DNA from: Vibrio syngnathi
Lineage (GTDB): Bacteria; Pseudomonadota; Gammaproteobacteria; Enterobacterales; Vibrionaceae
Direction of reading: 5' to 3'
Assembly (NCBI RefSeq): GCF_002119525.1
Contig: NZ_CP017917.1
Location: 372,001 to 436,000 of the forward strand
Length of the DNA stretch: 64,000 nt
The notes under the pieces were generated by a model. The model searched no databases, was not told the origin of the DNA, and was given only the letters and a program-made list of their open reading frames with translations. Below, in pieces: positions 30,477-39,382 of the stretch (its first letter is position 1; each line of letters opens with the position of its first letter). The translations under genes were made by a program, and so were the position numbers.

Positions 30477-30785
30477 CTACTGAATAGGCAAGGCAGACAG
30501 GCATTTACGGCACATGCAAGCACCAGCCTTTGGAATATTGCTAGTATCACGCTTCTCTAACTCAAAGCACCAACACGTCTCTTTACCCGCACTAATATCG
30601 CATTGAGCTGGCTCATGGCACTGCGGACATTGGTGAGTTGAACTGACTCCACTAAGGTTTTCCATTACCGACGTTCGTTCGTCTTCAGATAAGCTTTTCC
30701 AACCTATAATTTCATCTATAGTTCGAAAGCAGCCACTGCACATTCCGCCATTATTTTTACAAGCCGCTCGGCAAGGTGTTTTCAT
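30477..30785 (-). CDS. DUF1289-type cysteine-rich protein
   Basis: 102 residues. It starts MKTPCRAACKNNGGMCSGCF with the DUF1289 pattern (C-x3-C, then C-x2-C-x-R-x3-E-I-x2-W). The C-terminal half adds QCPQCHEPAQCD, CWCFEL and CMCRKCL, giving 14 or so Cys in total. The C-terminal Cys-rich tail matches vibrio proteins with an extra metal-binding (CWC-like) module. It probably binds zinc or an Fe-S cluster; no activity is known. Confidence 0.78.
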   Translation of the reverse strand: MKTPCRAACKNNGGMCSGCFRTIDEIIGWKSLSEDERTSVMENLSGVSSTHQCPQCHEPAQCDISAGKETCWCFELEKRDTSNIPKAGACMCRKCLSALPIQ

Positions 30786-30945
30786 CTATCTAACCCGTGA
30801 TTCATTTGGGCTGAAATGTAGCATATTTGTTTCCCTTTGCAGAGCCCTGTTAACCAAGAATTGACTCAGTAAAATTAACAAAGCAACTCGTAATTTTGAG
30901 ACTTTTCATGTAGCATCTCGCCCCTTTTGTTGAGTGGGGGATATT

Positions 30946-32298
30946 ATGTTTATTGGATTTGATTATGGAACAGCGAACTGTTCTGTCGCGGCGATGGTTG
31001 ATGGAGAACCAAGCCTGTTACCGCTAGAAGGTGACAACCACTATATTCCCTCAACCGTATTTGCTCCTACTCGTGAAAGTGTTTCTGAGCACCTATTTCG
31101 CCATTTGAATATCAAACCGAGTGATGCAATCGGTGAACAGGTGTTACGACGTGCGATCGCTCTGAACCGAGAAGAGAGTATCGATTTGGTGCCAGAAGAC
31201 ATGGCATTTGGTCAGGCGGCGTTGGACCTTTACTTAGAAGACCCTCGCGATGTTTATTACGTAAAATCCCCTAAGTCTTTTCTTGGCGCAAGCGGGTTGC
31301 ATGATGTTCAGGTGAGTTTCTTCGAAGATTTAGTGTGCGCCATGATGGCGAATATTAAACACCAAGCCGAACTCACGACTCAAGAGCAGATCAAACAAGC
31401 TGTTATCGGTCGACCAATTAACTTCCATGGTAGAGGTGGTGAAGAAGCAAACCGACAAGCTGAAGATATACTCTCGCGTGCAGCCAAGCGTGCAGGCTTC
31501 CTTGATATCGCTTTTCAATTTGAACCGGTCGCTGCAGGCCTTGATTACGAAAGTACTTTGACTGAAAACCAAACGGTATTGGTTGTCGATATTGGTGGTG
31601 GTACCACCGATTGCTCATTGTTGGAAATGGGGCCAACCTGGTCTGGTAAAGCGGATCGCACTCAAAGTTTGCTTGCTCACAGCGGACAGCGGGTAGGGGG
31701 TAATGACCTTGATATCTACCTTGCCTTCAAACAACTGATGTCACCTTTCGGTATGGGCAGCAAAGGCATTTCGGGTATCGACATGCCGTTGACTCAATTC
31801 TGGAATCCAATTGCGATAAACAACGTAGAAGCTCAGAAAAACTTTTATTCAAGAGAAAACCTAGCGGCATTAAAGTTACTTCGTAAAGAAGCATCAGAGC
31901 CTCAAAAGTTAGACCGTTTAATGAAGGTTTATCACGATACTTTAGGTTACAGCATTGTACGTCGGGCGGAAGAAACCAAGATTGCATTAGCAGAATGCTC
32001 CCAATATCGAACTGCGATTAATGTTGCATCAGAGTTGATCGAAGTAGATATCTCCGTTGAACAGATGATCGAAGCGATTGAAACGCCAAAATCTAAGATG
32101 ATTGAATTGGTCAAAGAAGCGATTCAACAAGGTCAAAAAAAGCCAGATGTCATCTACATGACGGGTGGTTCTGCTCGTTCGCCTATACTTCGTGAAGCAG
32201 TGCAGCAAGCCGTACCGAATGTGCCTATCGTGAGTGGTAACTACTTCGGTTCCGTAACCGCCGGTTTAGCCCGCTGGGCTGAGGTTTGCTTCAAATAA
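30946..32298 (+). CDS. yegD: YegD-like Hsp70-family chaperone homologue
   Basis: 450 residues from the ATG at 30946 (MFIGFDYGTANCSVAAM), preferred over 30934 because it aligns with E. coli YegD. The Hsp70 ATPase is complete: phosphate-1 GFDYGTANCS, VVDIGGGTTDCS and adenosine motif MTGGSARSP. It lacks the DnaK substrate-binding domain and instead ends ...VTAGLARWAEVCFK. Client and role unknown. Terminator follows. Confidence 0.93.
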   Translation: MFIGFDYGTANCSVAAMVDGEPSLLPLEGDNHYIPSTVFAPTRESVSEHLFRHLNIKPSDAIGEQVLRRAIALNREESIDLVPEDMAFGQAALDLYLEDPRDVYYVKSPKSFLGASGLHDVQVSFFEDLVCAMMANIKHQAELTTQEQIKQAVIGRPINFHGRGGEEANRQAEDILSRAAKRAGFLDIAFQFEPVAAGLDYESTLTENQTVLVVDIGGGTTDCSLLEMGPTWSGKADRTQSLLAHSGQRVGGNDLDIYLAFKQLMSPFGMGSKGISGIDMPLTQFWNPIAINNVEAQKNFYSRENLAALKLLRKEASEPQKLDRLMKVYHDTLGYSIVRRAEETKIALAECSQYRTAINVASELIEVDISVEQMIEAIETPKSKMIELVKEAIQQGQKKPDVIYMTGGSARSPILREAVQQAVPNVPIVSGNYFGSVTAGLARWAEVCFK

Positions 32299-32317
32299 GA
32301 ATGTACTAACTTGTATT

Positions 32318-32351
32318 AGGGCAACCAGTCACGGATTGGTTGCCCTTTTTT
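32318..32351 (+). terminator. Terminator after yegD
   Basis: GGGCAACCA and TGGTTGCCC pair around GTCACGGAT and are followed by six T. Confidence 0.92.
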
Positions 32352-32800
32352 GTATTTGCTCTAGTGGACTCTTAATAAACCAATAAACCAATAAACCAAC
32401 CTTCTTAGTTCAAATTAAAAATTTTTTCACAAAGCTAAATATTTCAACTGGCCTCGCAATGTTACAAGATGTTTCTAGGTTAATGGTATGTCACTTAATG
32501 GTCTGATGAGTGGCTACTAACTTAAGTTTTCAATGTTGTTTTTTCGCTTAAGAAATCAAAAAAGCCAAGGTCTTTATCTCAAAAGATAACAAGGTTTAGT
32601 TAATGATCGCATTTTAACTTGTTGTTTTTAAGTTATTTTTTATTTTTTATGATGCAATTGTTTTTATTTTATATATTTTAATGCAACTTTTTTGTCAGTC
32701 GTATATTAGTGTTTTCCCACTTGTTAAATGCAGGTAACAACCTCTCCGTAAGTACGAGGTTGTTATGGAATCACTCTCCCAGTTACAAATGGATATGACA
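32352..32800 (+). promoter_or_regulatory. Porin upstream region with a leader hairpin
   Basis: Very AT-rich, no ORF. ACCAATAAACCAATAAACCAA is a short direct repeat near 32377-32400. Just before the gene, AACAACCTC and GAGGTTGTT form a 9-bp perfect stem (about 32737-32765) that would lie in the mRNA leader some 35 bases before the porin ATG. No TCGG-type OmpR site could be assigned. Confidence 0.5.
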
Positions 32801-33856
32801 ATGAATAAGAAACTTTTAGCGCTAGCAATTTCTGGTGCAGTATTTGGTACACAGGCAGTTGCGGTAGAGCTTTATAACGAAGACGGTACAGCCTTCTCTG
32901 TTGGTGGTCACGTTTCTGTAAACCTGAATGGTTCAGAGAAAGGCGATACGGATGTTGGCACAAACTCGCCACGTATTAACTTTAATGCTACGCAAGAATT
33001 AGGCAATGGCTTCACAGCTGACGCTAAAGGCGAATGGGCGCTTAATTACCTAAACGGTGGTGATGAGTCGTTTACTACTCGTCTTGGTTATGTAGGTTTA
33101 ACTCATGATGACCTAGGTCGTGCTGTTGCAGGTACTCAGTGGGCACCATACTACGATGTAGCTTCAGCAACAGATATGCCGATCGCTTTCGCGAATGATT
33201 TCTTATACGACAACCACGGTGCACTAGGTACTGGTCGTGCAGACAAAATGGCAAGTTACCGCAACGGATTTGATTTTGGTGAAGCGGGTGAGCTTAGCTT
33301 TGGTCTAGGTTGGCAGGGCAGCAATGACGTAACGACTGACACTCAAAATGTTGTTGGTGGTGTTGTAATTACTCGTCGTTCAACTGTGTCTTACGATGAC
33401 CGTATTCAAGCGACTCTTGGTTACTCAATCGCTGGTGTTAAATTGGGTTATGCCTTCAACACTGGTGACTTCAAAGAGGGTGGTGTTTCTAAGACAGCTG
33501 AATCTCACCTAGTTTCTGCTGCATACGGTTCTTACGGTTCAGGTTTATACCTAGCAGGTATCTACGCTTCAAACGAAAACATGAACGTAGGCCTTGAAGA
33601 AAGTGATGCATATGAATTGCTAGCGGCTTACGCTTTAGCGAACAGCTTAAACTTAAGCATTAACTACGAAGTTGTTGAAGGCGAAGCGACGAAAGGCGCG
33701 GCAACACAAACTGACCGTGAAGAGCTAGCTCTACAAGCTGAATACAACTTTACGAGTAATGTTGTTGGCTACACTGGCTATCAGTTTGATCTAAACGATG
33801 CAGACAACAGAAAAACTGACGACAAGTGGACTATTGGTGCTCGTTTCTACCTATAA
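32801..33856 (+). CDS. Outer-membrane porin, OmpU/OmpC-like
   Basis: 351 residues from the ATG at 32801; upstream in-frame ATGs from 32765 would add a non-signal N-terminus. Signal peptide of 21 residues ending QAVA, then VELYNEDG, the usual Vibrio porin start. Alternating beta-strand pattern, GRADKMASYRNGF loop, and a terminal ...WTIGARFYL with final aromatic-containing strand and Leu. It forms a trimeric 16-stranded general diffusion channel. Codon use looks strongly biased, as for a highly expressed gene. Confidence 0.9.
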   Translation: MNKKLLALAISGAVFGTQAVAVELYNEDGTAFSVGGHVSVNLNGSEKGDTDVGTNSPRINFNATQELGNGFTADAKGEWALNYLNGGDESFTTRLGYVGLTHDDLGRAVAGTQWAPYYDVASATDMPIAFANDFLYDNHGALGTGRADKMASYRNGFDFGEAGELSFGLGWQGSNDVTTDTQNVVGGVVITRRSTVSYDDRIQATLGYSIAGVKLGYAFNTGDFKEGGVSKTAESHLVSAAYGSYGSGLYLAGIYASNENMNVGLEESDAYELLAAYALANSLNLSINYEVVEGEATKGAATQTDREELALQAEYNFTSNVVGYTGYQFDLNDADNRKTDDKWTIGARFYL

Positions 33857-33942
33857 GTCGCGACTCATTTAGTTTGACCACTATTATGCATAGTGTTTAC
33901 TCCTTAGGTTCACCTTTCGGATACTGTCCTAGACACCATGCT

Positions 33943-33979
33943 AAGCCCTCTCAAGCCTTTTGGTTTGAGAGGGCTTCTT
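33943..33979 (+). terminator. Terminator after porin
   Basis: AAGCCCTCTCAA and TTTGAGAGGGCTT form a long stem with a loop GCCTTTTGG. The T-run after it is interrupted (TTCTTTC). Confidence 0.8.
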
Positions 33980-34044
33980 TCGTTCTATACGCTCTGTTTT
34001 AGTTTTTCTTTCATGTTACCCAGCGATTCATTTCATCTACGTAG

Positions 34045-34104
34045 CTATGATCTGCGCAGGGATTATCTACACAGCGATGATCTACACAGCTATGATCTAC
34101 ATCG
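34045..34104. repeat. 15-bp tandem repeat, 4 copies
   Basis: Units CTATGATCTGCGCAG, GGATTATCTACACAG, CGATGATCTACACAG and CTATGATCTACATCG follow head to tail. Function unknown. Confidence 0.85.
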
Positions 34105-34274
34105 CTATGGCTCTTGTCATCAGTTCTTATACGTCGTGATCTTCGGATAAAAGTATTTAAATCATTTAATTGAGCTAAAGATCAGAATTTAGATATTGGT
34201 AACTATCTTGTCGAAGATTCTCTTTTCATGATGCGGTAAACTCTGCGCTCCAAAAAAGAGTTTAGGGACAAACT

Positions 34275-34907
34275 ATGAGCAGCGTTGTAGATCAGGAGCA
34301 ATTGATGAATTCGAAACGAGCAGCAACACCTAGCAAAGTACTGTGTATTGGGCGCAATTATGTTGATCACATCGAAGAGCTTAACAATGTTATCCCTGAC
34401 TCTATGGTGGTGTTTAATAAGCCGAGCACTAGCGTTACGTCCTCTCTGTCATCTTTCCATCAAGAAACGTTACATTATGAAGCTGAGATCTGCTTCATTG
34501 TTGAAAACGGTGAATACTCTGCTGTGGGGCTAGGTTTAGACCTTACTAAACGCGAGCTACAAAGTAGTTTGAAAGCGAAAGGCCTGCCTTGGGAGCGTGC
34601 TAAAGCTTTTGATGGGTCTGCTGTTTTTAGCCGCTTTGTTCCCATCGGTAATTTAAACCTCTCTGACTTAAACTTAGAGTTATTTATTAACTGTGTCCGC
34701 GTTCAAAAAGGGCATGTTGAACAGATGCTGTATTCTCCACAGACCATCCTCGAAGAGTTATCTTCTTATACGACTTTGCTAGACGGTGATGTTGTGATGA
34801 CGGGCACTCCGAAAGGTGTTGGAGAGGTACATCAAGGCGATATTTTTCTTGGTCGTTTAAAGTGTGGCGAAACCACTTTGATTGAGATCGAGTGGGTAGC
34901 ACGTTAA
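34275..34907 (+). CDS. Fumarylacetoacetate hydrolase-family protein (YcgM-like)
   Basis: 210 residues. FAH-fold hallmarks: KVLCIGRNYVDHIEEL, VVFNKPSTSV, YEAEICFIVE (metal Glu), AFDGSAVFSRFVP and DVVMTGTPKGVGEVHQGD. The family hydrolyses or decarboxylates beta-diketo and oxaloacetate-like acids with Mg2+. The exact substrate is not decided; YcgM-type acylpyruvase or oxaloacetate decarboxylase activity is possible. RBS AGGGA before the ATG at 34275. Confidence 0.87.
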   Translation: MSSVVDQEQLMNSKRAATPSKVLCIGRNYVDHIEELNNVIPDSMVVFNKPSTSVTSSLSSFHQETLHYEAEICFIVENGEYSAVGLGLDLTKRELQSSLKAKGLPWERAKAFDGSAVFSRFVPIGNLNLSDLNLELFINCVRVQKGHVEQMLYSPQTILEELSSYTTLLDGDVVMTGTPKGVGEVHQGDIFLGRLKCGETTLIEIEWVAR

Positions 34908-35045
34908 TTGTTCTTTTGTATTTAGTTAATAAATTGGATTTATTGTTTATTTGTGGTGTTTAATTCGATCAATTTGACGGCTAGCAACCAATTGCATCTG
35001 GAAGGGTGTTTGTAATTGATATAAAATTCGCCTCCATTTTTATCA

Positions 35046-35690
35046 ATGCTGAAACTCATGATCGATTTAACTATTCTACCGGTTTACTTGACGGCCGTTG
35101 TTGCACTTCTCCTTTTACCTGGTCCTGATATGTTACTCATCGCGAGCTCAAGCATGAGCTATGGCCGTAAGGTCGGTGTGTTTGCGAGCTTAGGTAATGC
35201 GACTTCTGGAATTATCCTGACAGTATTGGCTGCAATGGGTGTTTCTGCGTTGATTGCGATGAGCCCTGTGGCTTTAAAAGCCCTTCATCTATTAGGCGGT
35301 ACGTACTTATTAAAGATGGGGTGGGATTGTCTTCGAACAGAGCAGGGCGATGCGCCTGAGTTAAGCGATAACCGTGCTGCAAAAGCCTACTACCAACGAG
35401 CACTTATTAGTAACCTGCTTAATCCTAAAGCATTGGTTTTCTTTGTGATGTTCTTACCGCAGTTTGTGTCGACGAATATTGAAGCGACTTCCGGTGAGCA
35501 GATGCTCGTTCTGGGTTTATTGCTGAATGTGCTAGGTTTAACGTTCAACTTTTTACTTGTGGCATTAGTGGGTACGATTGGTAAATCTTTGGTAGAAAAT
35601 GCTAAGTTTCGCACCTATCAGCAGAAAGTGATGGGCGGAGTTTTCATCGTGTTAGCAGTGTGGATGCTGTCTTCTTTCTTTACCTCGTAG
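35046..35690 (+). CDS. LysE/RhtB-family exporter
   Basis: 214 residues, six membrane helices. LLLLPGPDMLLIASSSMSYG is the family N-terminal motif, then GNATSGIILTVLAAMGVSA, GGTYLLKMGWDCL and SNLLNPKALVFFVMFLPQFV. It exports amino acids or related compounds. Two starts are close (35046 and 35058). It is the second LysE protein in the window. Terminator follows. Confidence 0.9.
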   Translation: MLKLMIDLTILPVYLTAVVALLLLPGPDMLLIASSSMSYGRKVGVFASLGNATSGIILTVLAAMGVSALIAMSPVALKALHLLGGTYLLKMGWDCLRTEQGDAPELSDNRAAKAYYQRALISNLLNPKALVFFVMFLPQFVSTNIEATSGEQMLVLGLLLNVLGLTFNFLLVALVGTIGKSLVENAKFRTYQQKVMGGVFIVLAVWMLSSFFTS

Positions 35691-35730
35691 ATGACAGATC
35701 AAACAGTTTATTGCGGTTATTCGCTGAGAC

Positions 35731-35763
35731 AAAAATGGACGCTTAGAAGCGTCCATTTTTTTT
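35731..35763 (+). terminator. Terminator after lysE-like gene
   Basis: AAAATGGACGCTT and AAGCGTCCATTTT form a perfect stem around AG and end in eight T. Confidence 0.93.
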
Positions 35764-35766
35764 CGA

Positions 35767-35869
35767 CCGTTTTTTGCGGTCAATCCCTTTTTGTGGTCAA
35801 CCCCTTTTTGTGGTCAACCCGTTTTTGCGATCAACCTATTTGGGCGAGCAACCACTTTTTACGTTCAAC
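35767..35869. repeat. 17-bp tandem repeat, 6 copies
   Basis: CCCTTTTTGTGGTCAAC occurs twice exactly (35785-35801, 35802-35818). One 18-bp and three diverged 17-bp copies keep the register, each ending in TCAAC/T or GCAAC. It fills the gap between two convergent genes. Confidence 0.92.
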
Positions 35870-35895
35870 CCCTAAAGGTTAAAAATACTAAATCG

Positions 35896-37626
35896 TTAAG
35901 AATTCAGTTCTTGTTGGTGTTGTTCGATGAGCTTCTCCATGTTTTCTTCACCGCGTAGACGAGTGTCTTCGTAGGTTTCAGTCCCTTCGAATTTTGTCAC
36001 CGTCTCATAATAAACCTTAACTTTTGGCTCAGTGCCGGAAGGTCTTACGATAATGCGTGAGCCGTCTTCGAGATGATAAATGAGTACGTCACTTGCCGGT
36101 AGGTTAATCGCCTCAGTATTACCACCAATTACAAAGCGTAAAGATGACTGCAGATCTTCAATCACGGAGATAGCAACACCGTTGATAGCTTTAGGTTGTG
36201 CGGCTCTGAGTTTAGAACCAATCGATGGCGAATCTGGGTCTAGGGCAATACTTCGTTGCGCGTTGGTATGAACACCATGTTCAAATGAAATTTGAGCAAG
36301 AAGATCCCAAACGGTTCGACCTTGAGATTTGAGCTCTTCAACCAATTGAGCAAACACGACGATAGCCGATAGCCCATCCTTATCTCGTACCTGAGTACCA
36401 ATTGTGTAGCCTAATGCTTCTTCATAGGCGAACAAAAACTCGTTCTGTTCATCTTCTAATTGCATGCCAATATTCGCTAACCATTTAAAGCCCGTCAGCG
36501 TTTGGAAGTAAGTCGCACCATGGGCTTGAGCCACTTTTTTAAGCAGAGTTGAAGATACGATACTGTTACCCACTAACTGGTTTTTGGTATGCGGTTTAGA
36601 CAGCAAATAATGTGCGAATAGCACGCCGACTTGATCACCCGTTAGCATTTTATAGGAAGTATCATCAGTTCTAGCTGTATCGTCAGTTCTGACCGCAACG
36701 GCGAATCGATCTGCATCTGGATCGTTGGCACAAGCTATGTCGGCATCGACACTTTTTGCGAGGTTAATAACGAGATCCATTGCCCCTTTTTCTTCGGGGT
36801 TCGGGAAGTTCACGGTTGGGAAGTTACCATCAGGCTCTCTTTGTTCGGCAACACTGAAGACCTTGTGGAATCCAGCATCGTGAAGAAGATCTTCCGCCAT
36901 TTTTGCCCCCACCCCATGCATTGCCGTATAGGTGATGGTGGTATTCGCCGATTCAAGAGTGTTATTCACGTATGGGCTCTGATTAATAGCAGCACGGTAC
37001 GTTTGATAATAACCTTCAGTTAACCACACCAGCTTACCTTGTGTTTCAGCATCACTTAGGCTCATTAATGGGATGGGTTTGGTTGATGCGATGTCTATTT
37101 CAGCAGCAATACCTGCATCATGAGGAGGAATGATTTGAGCGCCATTCTCCCAGTATACTTTGAAGCCATTGTATTCCGGCGGGTTGTGGCTCGCCGTAAC
37201 AACAACAGCGGCAGCTGCGTTGAAATGCTCAATACCAAAAGCAACAATAGGGGTTGCTGCGACATCGGAGGTTAGGTAAACCTTAATACCCAATGCGGTG
37301 AGTACAGAAGCCGTATCAATGGCGAATTGCTTTGAATCTAAACGCCCGTCATAACCGACAACGACGCCACGAATCGAGGCATTGGCGACATGTTCAATCA
37401 AGTAATGGCCAAGGCCTGTTGCCGTTTCTTGTATCACCAAGCGGTTCATTCTGTTTGGACCACATCCTACTTTGCCTCGAAGGCCCGCTGTTCCAAACTC
37501 TAATCGCTGTGTAAAACGGTCTTCAAGTTCGTCGTGCATTCCCTCGTCGATAAGGTATTGAAGCTCTTCACGAGTTCTTGGGTCTGGGTCTCTCGCTAAC
37601 CAGTTCATTGCATCTTGCATAATCAC
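35896..37626 (-). CDS. Alpha-D-phosphohexomutase (phosphoglucomutase/phosphomannomutase, PgcA-like)
   Basis: 576 residues, the long form with the GTAGLRGKVGCGPNRMN start, active-site VTASHNPPEYNGFKVYW (phosphoserine), metal loop DPDADR, sugar loop EEALGY and phosphate loop RPSGTEPKVK. It interconverts glucose or mannose 1- and 6-phosphates. A local duplication gives RTDDTARTDDTS near residue 320, absent from other members I know. The window has a second mutase (manB, 56.5 kb) of the shorter kind. The preferred substrate is glucose by length class. Confidence 0.9.
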   Translation of the reverse strand: MIMQDAMNWLARDPDPRTREELQYLIDEGMHDELEDRFTQRLEFGTAGLRGKVGCGPNRMNRLVIQETATGLGHYLIEHVANASIRGVVVGYDGRLDSKQFAIDTASVLTALGIKVYLTSDVAATPIVAFGIEHFNAAAAVVVTASHNPPEYNGFKVYWENGAQIIPPHDAGIAAEIDIASTKPIPLMSLSDAETQGKLVWLTEGYYQTYRAAINQSPYVNNTLESANTTITYTAMHGVGAKMAEDLLHDAGFHKVFSVAEQREPDGNFPTVNFPNPEEKGAMDLVINLAKSVDADIACANDPDADRFAVAVRTDDTARTDDTSYKMLTGDQVGVLFAHYLLSKPHTKNQLVGNSIVSSTLLKKVAQAHGATYFQTLTGFKWLANIGMQLEDEQNEFLFAYEEALGYTIGTQVRDKDGLSAIVVFAQLVEELKSQGRTVWDLLAQISFEHGVHTNAQRSIALDPDSPSIGSKLRAAQPKAINGVAISVIEDLQSSLRFVIGGNTEAINLPASDVLIYHLEDGSRIIVRPSGTEPKVKVYYETVTKFEGTETYEDTRLRGEENMEKLIEQHQQELNS

Positions 37627-38122
37627 TAAACCTTTTCATGTCGGGATATCTTTCTGTTGGGTTAACTTAAATGATACTGATTATCATTTCTATGAAAGCA
37701 ATCGTAAAACTCGATTTAAAATAAATTCTAACGTTAAGAGGGCGTGTAGCTTAGCCACTTTAAATAATTGACTGTTTAGTAAGTAAACTTACCTTGAATA
37801 ATTGGATGTCACTTACTAGCCTTTTACATAAATATAACAAAATTTAACAAATTCGCCGTTTTTGAATCTTTCATGGAAACTTCCAACGCTTATTAGCCGT
37901 ATTAGCTCTTAGGTTGAGATGAGGTCAGCAGACCGTTTACAGGCTAGCTCCATGTGAGTAGTAGATTGAGATTCAGCCTTTTCATGCAATCGGAATAACA
38001 ATGAATGTTGTCCTGCTCGCAATGACATATAGCTCGTAATGACATGTAGCTCGTAATGAAACAGAGCTCGCAACGACATTTAGGTCGCAAGTATCCAATT
38101 AGGAAGGATAAGGAGAGATCTT
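37627..38122. other. Divergent intergenic region upstream of cox operon
   Basis: About 500 bases between divergent genes. It holds a 17-bp tandem repeat at 38014-38090, then GGAAGGATAAGGAGAG, the coxB RBS. TGATACTGATTATCATTTCTAT near 37670 resembles a Fur box (GATAATGATTATCATTATC), so iron control of the mutase or oxidase is possible. Confidence 0.5.
38014..38090. repeat. 17-bp tandem repeat, 4.5 copies
   Basis: TGCTCGCAATGACATAT, AGCTCGTAATGACATGT, AGCTCGTAATGAAACAG and AGCTCGCAACGACATTT follow in register, then AGGTCGCAA. It lies in the cox leader. Confidence 0.88.
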
Positions 38123-39382
38123 TTGAAAAGATTACTGGTTAGGCTAGCGTGGCTTTTGAAAAGTTTTGTTGTGGTTTTGGTGTCGCCTTTGGTGCATGCA
38201 AGCAGTGAATACAACATGACTCAAGGTGTCACTGAGATCAGCGGTAAGGTATACGAGCTTCATATGCTGATCTTCTATATCTGCTGTGCGATTGCCTTTG
38301 TTGTTTTTGGAGTGATGTTCTATTCGATTCTGAGGCACAGAAAGTCGAAGGGGGCCGTTGCTGCTCATTTTCACGAAAGCACGAAAGTAGAAATTCTTTG
38401 GACTATCATTCCTATTATTATCCTTATTGCTATGGCGATACCCGCCACTAAAACCTTAATAGCGATGGAAGACACATCCCAATCAGATCTGACCGTTAAA
38501 ATCACAGGGTCACAATGGAAATGGCATTACAGCTATTTTGGTGAAGACGTTGAGTTTTTCAGCCTCCTAGCAACCAGTGACAAAGAGATTGAAGGCATCG
38601 AAGTGAAAGGCGCCCATTACCTGCTAGAAGTTGATAAGCCGCTTGTACTGCCTGTTGACCGTAAAGTCCGTTTCTTGATGACTTCCGACGATGTGATTCA
38701 CTCATGGTGGGTGCCAGCATTCGCCGTTAAGAAAGATACCATTCCGGGTTTTATTAATGAGGCTTGGACAAAGATAGATGAGCCCGGTGTCTACCGAGGG
38801 CAGTGTGCAGAGTTGTGTGGCCGCGCTCATGGTTTCATGCCGATAGTGGTGCACGCCATGGAAGAAGACGACTTTGACGCATGGCTAGCGGAGCAGAAAG
38901 AATTGGCAGTAGCCGCACAACAAGCCGCGAAAGATGCATTAGATGCGTCACTTTCTTTGGAAGAGTTGAATACCATCGGTGAAGAGGTTTACAAAACTCG
39001 ATGTGCGGTTTGTCACCAAGCAAACGGTGAGGGCATTCCCGGAGCATTCCCTTCCATCAAAGGAAGTCCTATTGCGCTTGGTGATGTCGATGTTCATATC
39101 GACACCATTGTTTATGGTCGTGGCGGAACGGCGATGCAAGCATTCGATAATCAGTTAACCGAGAAAGAGATCGCAGCGGTAGTGACTTATCAGCGAAATG
39201 CTTGGGGTAATAACACCGGCGATATTGTTCAGGCTTCAGATGTGAACGCTTATAAAGCCAAGCAAGAAGGCGGGGAACAAGCTTCTGACGAACAAGGTTC
39301 AACGGATGAAACGAAAGGTTCAACGGATGCAACGCAAGGCTTAATGGACAAAGCACAAAACGATGCTAAGGAGCAGTTATGA
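38123..39382 (+). CDS. coxB: Cytochrome c oxidase subunit II with fused cytochrome c
   Basis: 419 residues. It starts with TTG at 38123 behind a good AAGGAGAG. Signal peptide about 1-27, two membrane helices (about 48-68 and 90-110). CuA site: His in VIHSWWVP and GQCAELCGRAHGFM. A c-type haem motif CAVCHQ (about residue 294) gives a caa3-like subunit. The end is a repetitive Thr/Asp/Gly tail (STDETKGSTDATQG). It accepts electrons from cytochrome c and passes them to subunit I. Its stop overlaps the coxA ATG by 4 bases. Confidence 0.95.
   Translation: MKRLLVRLAWLLKSFVVVLVSPLVHASSEYNMTQGVTEISGKVYELHMLIFYICCAIAFVVFGVMFYSILRHRKSKGAVAAHFHESTKVEILWTIIPIIILIAMAIPATKTLIAMEDTSQSDLTVKITGSQWKWHYSYFGEDVEFFSLLATSDKEIEGIEVKGAHYLLEVDKPLVLPVDRKVRFLMTSDDVIHSWWVPAFAVKKDTIPGFINEAWTKIDEPGVYRGQCAELCGRAHGFMPIVVHAMEEDDFDAWLAEQKELAVAAQQAAKDALDASLSLEELNTIGEEVYKTRCAVCHQANGEGIPGAFPSIKGSPIALGDVDVHIDTIVYGRGGTAMQAFDNQLTEKEIAAVVTYQRNAWGNNTGDIVQASDVNAYKAKQEGGEQASDEQGSTDETKGSTDATQGLMDKAQNDAKEQL

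Noticed and set aside
33938..34150. 70-residue ORF after the porin
   Set aside because: It begins in the porin terminator and consists of the 15-bp tandem repeat.
35691..35882. 63-residue ORF after the LysE gene
   Set aside because: It starts at the previous stop, runs through the terminator and is made of the 17-bp repeat.
35767..38090. CRISPR array
   Set aside because: The repeats are head-to-tail with no spacers and there are no cas genes.
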